DNA of 64,000 nt from JBBQVS01 sp964657325 (lineage in GTDB: Bacteria > Chloroflexota > Ktedonobacteria > Ktedonobacterales > Ktedonobacteraceae), in the NCBI GenBank assembly GCA_964657325.1, contig CAZZVE010000002.1, forward strand, positions 41,819 to 105,818. The letters run 5' to 3'. Below, one piece after another: positions 24,651 to 32,273 of this stretch. Each line of letters begins with the position of its first letter. Position 1 is the first letter of the stretch. The notes under the pieces are model-generated. The model saw only the letters and a list, made by a program, of their open reading frames with translations. It was not told the origin of the DNA and did no database searches. A program made the position numbers and the translations under genes.

Positions 24651-27116
24651 ATGATAGAGACATCCATTCCTCAAGGACTTGAACGCCGTACAGAAGACTT
24701 TGAACTGATTACAGGTCGTTCTCACTACGTCGATGATATACGTTCAGCAGAAGGACGCCCTGCCGCGTTGCATATGGTTGTGGTCCGCAGCCCTTACGCC
24801 CATGCGAAAATTCTTGACATACAACTAGACGCTGCGCGAGCCGTTCCTGGCGTTTTTGCTGTCTTTACAGGTGCGGAACTGGTGCAGGGAATGCGTACGC
24901 TTGATACCATGCCTGTTCCCGATTTAAAAAAACCGGAGCGACGCCCGATGGCGGTAGACGTTGTGCGCTATGTTGGTGATCCAGTCGCTGTCGTGTTAGC
25001 CGAGAACATGTATGCCGCTATTGATGCGCGGGATCTGGTTGATATCGACTACGAGCCGCTTTCCTCTGTTACCGACCCGGAAGCCGCACTTGCTCCCGAT
25101 GCTCCCCTTTTGTATGATGAATTTGGCTCGAATGTCGCATTCCGTCATTATGTGAATGGTGGGGACATCCAGAAAGCGTTTGAGCGGGCAGACCGAACCG
25201 TGAAGCTGCGTATCGTCAATCAACGTGTCGCGCCCAGTTCGTTGGAGGCACGAGCTTGTCTGTTCGACTACGATGCTGAAAGTGAACAATTTTCGGCGTG
25301 GGTCTCATCGCAAGCTGTCTATACGCTGCGCACCCTTCTTGCCTCGTTCTTGAACTTGAAACGTGAGCAGATTCGGGTACGCAACGCGCAAGTCGGCGGT
25401 GGTTTTGGCGCAAAGACTTCGCCTTTAGGTGAGGAGATTATCGCTGCCGCCCTCGCGCTCAAATTCGCGCGTCCAGTGAAATGGATAGAGGATCGTAGCG
25501 AGAATCTGACCGCTCATACACATGGTCGTGGGCAAATCAACTATATTGAGGCGGCGGTGCAAAACGATGGACGACTCCTGGGCCTCAAAGTCCATACGAT
25601 AGCTGACCTTGGCGCGTTTCTTGCGAATACAACGTCTATGGTTCCGACGGGAACGCCGCATATGCTCAATGGCCCTTATCGCATCGAAGCTGTAGAGAGT
25701 CAGGTTGTAGGCGCGTTTACCAACAAAGTCCCAACCGCCGCATATCGAGGAGCAGGGCGACCAGAGGCAACGTATATTCTTGAACGCACCATAAACCGTA
25801 TTGCTGACGAACTTGGCTTGGACCCTGCTGAAGTGCGTCGTCGCAATGTTATCGCGCCGAATGCCTTCCCGTATCATGCCGTAACCGGAATGCAGTATGA
25901 TAGCGGCAACTACGAAGCGGCATTGGATAAGGCACTTGAACTGGTTGATTACACAGGATGGCGTGCGAAACAGCGTGAACAACGCAAAAACGATAGCTCA
26001 CGACTCCTGGGCATTGGTCTCGCAACCTTTATTGAGATTACAGGTGGGGGTGGTCCTGCACGTCCAGGAGTCCCAAAAGAGGCTGCGACAGTACGCATTC
26101 GTCGCGACGGTACTATTCTTGTGCAAAGTGGTGTTGCTCATAATGGTCAAGGGCACTTCACCGCGTTCGCACAGATCGCCGCACAGGTCTTTCACCTGCC
26201 TGGATCGAAGATCGAAGTACAGATGAATGACACAGCACTTCCAGGCTTTGGGATTGGAACCTTTGGGAGCCGCACAACGGCGGCGGCTGGCTCAACCGTG
26301 TTGCTGGCGGCTGAAGCGGTGCGTGAGAAAGCGTTGCATCTCGCGGCTCAGCAGCTAGAGGCCGCGCCCGATGATCTTGTGCTAGAGAATGGTAAGTTTA
26401 CGGTACGCGGAGTGCCACAACGCTCAATTGATTTAGGAACATTGGCTCAAAGAGTCGAGGAACAACCTGACCTGATTTCGCATGAGGCTCCTAACCCAGC
26501 GAATGGTGCTGCAATCGAAGGTCTGGCTGCATGGTATGACTTTGCGCCGTCCGGTCCGGGCTTCTCATCTGGGACGCACATCGCAGTGGTCGAGGTAGAT
26601 ACTACGACGGGTGAGACGGACGTTCTTACGTATGTAGCCGTAGACGATGGAGGTCGTATTCTCAACTCCTACTTAGCCGAGGCCCAGATCCATGGCGCAA
26701 TCGCGCAAGGAATTGGACAGGCCCTCTACGAAGAGGTGGCGTATGACGAGAACGGTCAGCCGCTCACCAGTACGCTTCAGGATTACACGCTCCCGAATGC
26801 TGAGCAGGTTCCCGAAATCACTACTGGAAACATCGAGTCACCCTCGCCAACTAACCCGCTTGGGGCGAAGGGCGTAGGAGAAGCAGGGTGTATCGCTGCT
26901 CCACCCGCTGTTGTGAATGCAGTGCTCGATGCCCTTTCAATACATGGCATCACGTCGATTGATATGCCGCTTAAACCAGAAAAGGTGTGGTCGTTGCTAC
27001 AAGCGGCTTCAGCAGGCACGTTAAAGCAGGGCGATCCAACACCACCACCTGTATTTGTGGATGCGAAGCAGGTACAGGGGAAGAATGAAAATGGAGAGAC
27101 GCCGACATTCGCATAA
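24651..27116 (+). CDS. Xanthine dehydrogenase/CoxL-type molybdopterin-binding subunit, form II-like
   Basis: Large molybdenum hydroxylase subunit of about 821 residues. The N-terminal domain (LERRTEDFELITGRSHYVDDI) and the Moco domains are full length, with QVGGGFGAK, AAYRGAGRPEA and the late GAKGVGEAG motif. AYRGAGR is the motif of form II CoxL-like proteins, not the AYxCSFR of true CO dehydrogenase, so another small molecule (aldehyde or N-heterocycle) is more likely. The medium (FAD) and small (2Fe-2S) subunits that such enzymes need are not next to it. The start at ATG 24651 is preferred over 24579 because conserved sequence begins shortly after it. Confidence 0.87.
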   Translation: MIETSIPQGLERRTEDFELITGRSHYVDDIRSAEGRPAALHMVVVRSPYAHAKILDIQLDAARAVPGVFAVFTGAELVQGMRTLDTMPVPDLKKPERRPMAVDVVRYVGDPVAVVLAENMYAAIDARDLVDIDYEPLSSVTDPEAALAPDAPLLYDEFGSNVAFRHYVNGGDIQKAFERADRTVKLRIVNQRVAPSSLEARACLFDYDAESEQFSAWVSSQAVYTLRTLLASFLNLKREQIRVRNAQVGGGFGAKTSPLGEEIIAAALALKFARPVKWIEDRSENLTAHTHGRGQINYIEAAVQNDGRLLGLKVHTIADLGAFLANTTSMVPTGTPHMLNGPYRIEAVESQVVGAFTNKVPTAAYRGAGRPEATYILERTINRIADELGLDPAEVRRRNVIAPNAFPYHAVTGMQYDSGNYEAALDKALELVDYTGWRAKQREQRKNDSSRLLGIGLATFIEITGGGGPARPGVPKEAATVRIRRDGTILVQSGVAHNGQGHFTAFAQIAAQVFHLPGSKIEVQMNDTALPGFGIGTFGSRTTAAAGSTVLLAAEAVREKALHLAAQQLEAAPDDLVLENGKFTVRGVPQRSIDLGTLAQRVEEQPDLISHEAPNPANGAAIEGLAAWYDFAPSGPGFSSGTHIAVVEVDTTTGETDVLTYVAVDDGGRILNSYLAEAQIHGAIAQGIGQALYEEVAYDENGQPLTSTLQDYTLPNAEQVPEITTGNIESPSPTNPLGAKGVGEAGCIAAPPAVVNAVLDALSIHGITSIDMPLKPEKVWSLLQAASAGTLKQGDPTPPPVFVDAKQVQGKNENGETPTFA

Positions 27117-27164
27117 GCCATAGAAATACGATCAGACACCTGAAAAATTTCCTTGTCAAATCTC

Positions 27165-27194
27165 TTGACAAACCCTCCCTTTTTCGGTTATAGT
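27165..27194 (+). promoter_or_regulatory. Promoter of the second ABC sugar operon
   Basis: TTGACA (27165-27170) and TATAGT (27189-27194) are separated by 18 bases. The -10 box runs into a LacI-type palindrome, the same layout as the first ABC operon. Confidence 0.65.
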
Positions 27195-27229
27195 TTGGTA
27201 AACGTTTTCTGGGAAAACGTTTACCAAAC
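27193..27229. promoter_or_regulatory. LacI-type operator, perfect 17-bp arms
   Basis: Left arm 27193-27209 and right arm 27213-27229 are exact reverse complements around TGG. Each arm contains GGTAAACG or its complement, typical of LacI-family sites. The LacI gene at 34912, at the end of this operon, is the likely binder. Confidence 0.65.
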
Positions 27230-27557
27230 CTCTGGCAAACCGCGTATGCTCAAATTGTCGTGGCCAAGACCGTTCAAGAGAGGTAAGAGAGATGGCAGCC
27301 CTTATATCGAATTCTACTGATGTTCCTCGTTTTGGCTTTTAGATTTTACGTTCAATGAGTGTCCATTGAACCTTGTATTTCAAGGAGGTATTTTTCCTCT
27401 TTCCTCTCTATGAAGGTCGGTCCTGTTATGCGTCACACAGAGGTGATAGAGCTAAAGCATAGTCAATGTCGTCTTTTACGATCTTCCTTTGCCAAAGTAG
27501 CAACAACGTCAGAGGAAGCTCCTATGCGAGGGCTATATAGCCTTCGGGAGGGATATC

Positions 27558-28964
27558 ATGTCTCATTCAAACGATACTCCTATCAACGATGTCAACATCG
27601 CTACCCCTTCAACTGATGAAAACAAGAGTGGGCTTTCGCGCCGTGACTTCCTCAAGTATTCGGCGGGAGCTGTTGGTGCCACAAGTGTTTCTGGTTTCCT
27701 TGCGTCTTGTGCGGCTGGTGGATTTGGGGGAAGTAGTGGAAGTGGGAGTAGTGGTGGCGGTGGTGGTGCCGTCACACTTAATTTCTGGGATATGGCGTGG
27801 GGCAATAATTCGTATTTTGATGTTGGCAAGCAACTGGTCAATGACTTCAACAATAGTCACAAGGGCATCAACGTTGTCTATCGTGGCACTCCTTGGGCGA
27901 ACTGGTATCAGACCTTCACAACCGCAATTGGTTCGGGCACACAGCCAGATATCAGCACAGGTGCTTCGTTTATGGGTGCTCAATTCTCCGGTGCCAACGA
28001 CGTGCTTCCGCTGGATGATCTTGTAGAGCAGGTCAAGCAAAATGGACAATACAATGACTACTTGCCTGGTGTCTTTGCGCCGATGCTGTATAAAGGCCAT
28101 ACGATCACCTGGCCTTGGGCAATAGATATTCGTATTCCTTTCTATCGCACCGACTTCTTCCAAAAAGCTGGGGTACAGGTTCCAACTACATGGGCCGAGT
28201 TTCGAGCCGCCGCGAAGAAGCTGACCGGAAACGGGAAGTATGGGTTGGTGGAGTCAGGAGCGGATAATATCACCGAGCATGTCTTGGAAGCACTCATGAT
28301 CAATAATGGTGGTGGATTGTTCTCGCCCGACAAAAAACTTGACTTCGCGACTAACTCTCGTAATGTCGAAGCCCTGCGCTTTTTCTCGGATTTAGTGCAG
28401 GATGGCTCGGTTGATCCTGCTACAACCGGCTATCAAAGTACCGATGCCATTCGTGCCTTTAGCCGCGGTGATGCCGCCATGATGATAGGTGGTCCTGGCT
28501 GGCCTTCACAAATGGATGCAAGTGCTCAGAAGAATGTGGGCCTCATTCCTCCTATGACTAGCCCACATGGTACAAAGGGAACTCTCTACTGGGTTAACAA
28601 TGTCATCGTCTATTCTGGTACCAAGCATCCCAATGAAACCAAAGAGTTTTTGTTGTGGTGGGTTCAGAATAACAAGCCGTTGTGGACGAAAGGCGCAGCT
28701 GGTCCTTTACCCATCCGTGCCTCTTACTATGATGATCCTCTCTTCAACACGCCGATCATCCAGTCTATCAAGTCGCAGTATATTCCCATTGCTAAGTCAG
28801 CGAATGCACAGGCAAACGAGGTCTTTCCTGCACTCAATCCACTGGATGGAGATGGTACGCTAGTAACACTTGGACAGAACTTGTTAGGCAAGAAAGACTT
28901 TAATACGTCCGTTCAAACAGCACAGGCTGGCCTGCAAAAGGTTGTGAGTAGCACAGCCGGCTAA
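27558..28964 (+). CDS. ABC transporter sugar-binding lipoprotein exported by the Tat pathway
   Basis: 468 residues. The N-terminal ~25 residues are hydrophilic, then a twin-arginine motif S-R-R-D-F-L-K and a hydrophobic stretch end in the lipobox L-A-S-C. This indicates export in folded form by Tat and lipid anchoring. A Gly/Ser linker follows, then a family 1 solute-binding domain (LNFWDMAWGN to GDAAMMIGGPGWP). GGGAGGG precedes the ATG. Downstream are two permeases, a Gfo/Idh dehydrogenase and a GH3 beta-glucosidase, so an oligosaccharide or beta-glucoside is the likely ligand. Confidence 0.92.
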   Translation: MSHSNDTPINDVNIATPSTDENKSGLSRRDFLKYSAGAVGATSVSGFLASCAAGGFGGSSGSGSSGGGGGAVTLNFWDMAWGNNSYFDVGKQLVNDFNNSHKGINVVYRGTPWANWYQTFTTAIGSGTQPDISTGASFMGAQFSGANDVLPLDDLVEQVKQNGQYNDYLPGVFAPMLYKGHTITWPWAIDIRIPFYRTDFFQKAGVQVPTTWAEFRAAAKKLTGNGKYGLVESGADNITEHVLEALMINNGGGLFSPDKKLDFATNSRNVEALRFFSDLVQDGSVDPATTGYQSTDAIRAFSRGDAAMMIGGPGWPSQMDASAQKNVGLIPPMTSPHGTKGTLYWVNNVIVYSGTKHPNETKEFLLWWVQNNKPLWTKGAAGPLPIRASYYDDPLFNTPIIQSIKSQYIPIAKSANAQANEVFPALNPLDGDGTLVTLGQNLLGKKDFNTSVQTAQAGLQKVVSSTAG

Positions 28965-29014
28965 AAAAGACCTGTACGTAGATCATCGAATCGGTCCTTG
29001 CTTATTCGGGAGAA

Positions 29015-29054
29015 GGAGAGTGATAGAGGCAGAAGTGTATTTCTGTCACTCTCC
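29015..29054 (+). terminator. Intercistronic stem-loop after the second binding-protein gene
   Basis: GGAGAGTGA (29015-29023) pairs with TCACTCTCC (29046-29054), with a nested CAGAA/TTCTG stem inside. As at 17721, it lies between the binding-protein gene and the first permease and has no T-run, so it may set the expression ratio. Confidence 0.5.
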
Positions 29055-29166
29055 CTTTGCTCTGGAAAGTACTTCTCCTTCAACCGATGACTACTACTGG
29101 CCTTTCTCTCTATGTATGAGGGTGACAAAACTGACTGGAAGATCAGTCGAAGGAAGGGAGTATCCC

Positions 29167-30093
29167 ATGAGTGTCACACCGTTAATCAAAGAATCTGGCA
29201 ATCTGGTGACGAAAACACCGCCGTCCGTACACAGAAGAGCACGCATTGATCTGCTACCGTATCTGCTGCTATTGCCATCGATCCTCCTAATTATTGGTAT
29301 TGAACTTTATCCGTTTATGACAGGTTTATTCTACAGTTTCCAGAACGGCTCGCTCTTAACACCGGGGACGTTTATTGGGCTGCAAAACTATTTTGATACT
29401 TTTAGCGATCCTGAGTTTCTGCATGCACTTGGCTTTAGTGCGATTTTTGCTATTTTTAGTGTGGTCGGGAGTTACCTTGTAGGACTAGGATTGGCCCTCT
29501 TGCTTGTCCAGAGCTTTCCCTTTCGTGGCCTGTTCCGTGTCTTGTTGATCATTCCCTGGATTCTTTCTTCAATTGTAACGATTGTCAGTTGGCGTTGGCT
29601 CATTCAGGACCAGCACGGTACCATCAATGTGCTGCTTGGCTGGTTTCATCTCGGCCCCATTTTCTTCCTGAGTGACTCCAATTGGGCCGTGGTTTCCGTC
29701 ATTGTCATCAAGATTTGGCGTAGCTTCCCTTTCATGATGATCTCGTTGATCGCGGCTCTGCAAACTATCGATGGAAGTCTTTATGAGGCTGCCTATATCG
29801 ATGGAGCGAGTCGATGGCAAGCATTCCGCGCTGTGACCTTCCCTGGCATCCAAAACATCTCGATTGTCCTGTGGATTTTGATGACGATCTGGAGTGTGAA
29901 CGACTTTGAAACTCCCTGGTTGTTGACGCAAGGCGGTCCCTCGAATGCGACAGAGACGTTGATGATTTTGGCTTACAGAAATACCTTCGCGCGTAACTCA
30001 GTGGGATCGGGCGCGGCTGTCGCCTTCATTTCGTTGATCATTTTGATGGTTCTCGCTATCGTTATGATGCGCTTCAGAAACAAAGAAGCGTAG
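29167..30093 (+). CDS. ABC sugar transporter permease, MalF type
   Basis: 308 residues from ATG 29167, preceded by GGAAGGGAG. The frame is open back to 29020, but through the stem-loop and without a ribosome site. Six membrane helices are predicted, beginning at DLLPYLLLLPSILLIIGIE. The EAA loop is EAAYIDGASRWQAFRAVTFP. It forms the membrane channel with the next permease. Confidence 0.92.
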   Translation: MSVTPLIKESGNLVTKTPPSVHRRARIDLLPYLLLLPSILLIIGIELYPFMTGLFYSFQNGSLLTPGTFIGLQNYFDTFSDPEFLHALGFSAIFAIFSVVGSYLVGLGLALLLVQSFPFRGLFRVLLIIPWILSSIVTIVSWRWLIQDQHGTINVLLGWFHLGPIFFLSDSNWAVVSVIVIKIWRSFPFMMISLIAALQTIDGSLYEAAYIDGASRWQAFRAVTFPGIQNISIVLWILMTIWSVNDFETPWLLTQGGPSNATETLMILAYRNTFARNSVGSGAAVAFISLIILMVLAIVMMRFRNKEA

Positions 30094-30114
30094 GAAGAGA
30101 AAGGACATGCCGCG

Positions 30115-31017
30115 ATGCAACAGACGGTAAGTACATCATCAGCAATTACGCGCAAACGTGTTTTGACAAAAACGGGGAGAGTTGCGCAGAGGAATAAGAC
30201 AACTAAGAAATGGCTGTTGTCGTTATTGATGCTTGTTTTGGTGCTTATTCTCGACTATCCCATTTTTACCATTTTCTTGAATGCATTCCGCTCAACAACG
30301 GAAATTCTTTCGACCACGAGTATTATTCCTCAGCATCCCACTCTGGCGAACTTTGCGTACCTCAACGACCATACCAACTTCTGGGGCTTCTTTGTGAGTA
30401 GCATGGTTGTCTCCATAATCGGCACGATCATCAGCATTATCTGTGCTGCTGCTGCTGGCTACACACTCTCGCGCTACCATGCTCGACGTGTTGTAAGAGG
30501 CTACTCGCGTGCGTTAATGATTGTGCAAATGTTCCCAATCATTCTGGCGTTGATTCCCCTGTTCATCATCTTTAAAGATGCCGGTCTGGTCAATACCTAC
30601 TGGTCGGTCATTCTCGTCTATACGGTCCTCAATTTGCCTTTTGCAACCTGGATGTTTGAAGGGTTCTTTGATGCGATTCCGCGCGAATTGGAAGAGGCCG
30701 CCTATGTAGACGGATGCTCACGCTCTCAAACTCTCATGCGGATCATCTTGCCGCTTTCAGGCCCTGGAACCGCGGCTGTGACCATCTTCACTTTCTTGTT
30801 GTGCTATAACGAGTACCTGATTGCCAATATCTTCCTGCGCGATCCCGATACAATGACCATTCCAGTCGGTATTCAGATGTTCATGCAGCAGTATTCGACT
30901 GACTGGGGTAGTTTGATGGCGGCAGCGTGCCTCGCATCTGTGCCGACGATTGTATTCTTCCTGTTCGTGCAGAAATACATGGTTCAAGGCGTCGTAGCAG
31001 GAGCTGTCAAAGGCTAA
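30115..31017 (+). CDS. ABC sugar transporter permease, MalG type
   Basis: 300 residues with a basic N-terminal arm and six membrane helices. The EAA loop is EEAAYVDGCSRSQTLMRIIL, and the C-terminus is KYMVQGVVAGAVKG. It starts 21 bases after the upstream permease, with AAAGGA ahead. It completes the membrane part of the second CUT1 system; the ATPase is not encoded here. Confidence 0.92.
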   Translation: MQQTVSTSSAITRKRVLTKTGRVAQRNKTTKKWLLSLLMLVLVLILDYPIFTIFLNAFRSTTEILSTTSIIPQHPTLANFAYLNDHTNFWGFFVSSMVVSIIGTIISIICAAAAGYTLSRYHARRVVRGYSRALMIVQMFPIILALIPLFIIFKDAGLVNTYWSVILVYTVLNLPFATWMFEGFFDAIPRELEEAAYVDGCSRSQTLMRIILPLSGPGTAAVTIFTFLLCYNEYLIANIFLRDPDTMTIPVGIQMFMQQYSTDWGSLMAAACLASVPTIVFFLFVQKYMVQGVVAGAVKG

Positions 31018-31065
31018 TGAACCCGAATGCTGGAAGATGTACATCTTTTAGAAAGGCGAGGAGCA

Positions 31066-32136
31066 ATGACAAAGGTGAAAGTAGGACTGGTCGGGCTAGG
31101 TGAGATCGCTCAGGTTGTCCATCTGCCCCTTTTGCAGCAACACGCAGACCAATTCGAGATCGCCGCTCTTTGCGATATCTCGCAGGAACTGCTCACGGTG
31201 TTGGGGGAACGCTATACCGTTCCCCCCGAACACCGCTATACTGACTATCATGAAATCGCGGCGCAGAGAGACCTGGACGCTATCCTTGTCTTAAATAGCG
31301 ATGAATATCATACGGATTCTGCCCTCGCTGCTCTTCAGCATAAGAAACATGTGCTGATTGAGAAGCCCATGTGTTTAACACGACAGGAGGCAGAGGCGAT
31401 TATCGAAGCGCGTGATGAGGCGGGCGTCCAGGTTATGGTGGGCTACATGCGTCGTTATGCGCCCGCTTTCGTTCAGGCCGTTGAGCATGTACGAAGGCTT
31501 GAGAAGATCAACTACGTAAGAGTGCGTGACATCATTGGGCAGAATAGCCAATTTGTGGAACAATCAAGTGTTGTGCTGCGTCCAAGCGATATTCCACAGG
31601 AAGCAATGCGAGATCGTGCAGATCGTGCGAGCCGATTGGTGAAGGCCGCTATTGGCGAGGTTCCTCAACAGTTGGCGCGTACCTATCGTCTACTGTGTGG
31701 CTTAAGTAGTCATGATCTTTCAGCGATGCGCGAACTGCTAGGAATACCTAAGCGAGTCATCGCCGCCCATCAAGCAGGTACCTTTTTGAACGTGCTCTTT
31801 GAGTACGAAAACTTCACGGTCTCCTTTGAAACTGGTATCGATCACAACCGCCGTTTTGACGCTCATATTCAGGTCTATGGCGAGACGCAAGAGATACGGG
31901 TCCAATACGACACGGGCTATATCCGCCAACTGCCCACGCGACTCTTCCTCAATGAGACGCAAGGCGAGGCGTTTGAAGAGCGCGAGATCCGACCAACCTT
32001 TATTGACCCGTACACCGTAGAACTGCACCACTTCTATGATGTCGTCACCCGCAATGTGCAAGCAAAGACCTCGGCAGAGGATTTCTTGCTTGATCTCGAT
32101 CTCTTCGAGAAAATCATCAACGCACTACGCACTTAA
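31066..32136 (+). CDS. Gfo/Idh/MocA family oxidoreductase
   Basis: 356 residues from ATG 31066, with GAGGAG five bases ahead. The Rossmann motif is VGLVGLGEIAQVVHLP and the catalytic-site motif is VLIEKPMCLT. The C-terminal half is longer and more divergent than in the gene at 6167. It probably oxidises or epimerises the imported sugar with NAD(P). It lies inside the ABC - GH3 operon, 48 bases after the permease. Confidence 0.87.
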   Translation: MTKVKVGLVGLGEIAQVVHLPLLQQHADQFEIAALCDISQELLTVLGERYTVPPEHRYTDYHEIAAQRDLDAILVLNSDEYHTDSALAALQHKKHVLIEKPMCLTRQEAEAIIEARDEAGVQVMVGYMRRYAPAFVQAVEHVRRLEKINYVRVRDIIGQNSQFVEQSSVVLRPSDIPQEAMRDRADRASRLVKAAIGEVPQQLARTYRLLCGLSSHDLSAMRELLGIPKRVIAAHQAGTFLNVLFEYENFTVSFETGIDHNRRFDAHIQVYGETQEIRVQYDTGYIRQLPTRLFLNETQGEAFEEREIRPTFIDPYTVELHHFYDVVTRNVQAKTSAEDFLLDLDLFEKIINALRT

Positions 32137-32151
32137 CAATGCTTATTTGAC

Positions 32152-32184
32152 TTTCAAAGTGTTCATGGACTGATTGCTTTGAAA
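32152..32184 (+). other. Weak inverted repeat between Gfo/Idh and GH3 genes
   Basis: TTTCAAAG (32152-32159) pairs with CTTTGAAA (32177-32184). It is AT-rich and has no T-run, so it is more likely a binding site or chance than a terminator. Confidence 0.25.
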
Positions 32185-32273
32185 AGGCAAAAGAGCGACA
32201 CTAGCTCAGAACCTACTCAACGCTGCGATTATTGGTTATGGCGATATTGTCATGACCTGAGGAGTACGTATAC

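Larger units (their letters stand above)
27117..27557. other. 440-bp promoter, operator and leader region
   Basis: No gene is supported here. It contains the promoter at 27165-27194, the LacI-type palindrome at 27193-27229, an orphan AAGGAGGT at 27382-27389, and a 12-base palindrome GGCTATATAGCC (27531-27542) just ahead of the GGGAGGG ribosome site. The 5' leader is therefore over 300 bases long. Confidence 0.5.

Noticed and set aside
24651..27116. True carbon monoxide dehydrogenase large subunit
   Set aside because: The motif is AYRGAGR and not AYxCSFR, and the medium and small subunit genes are absent.
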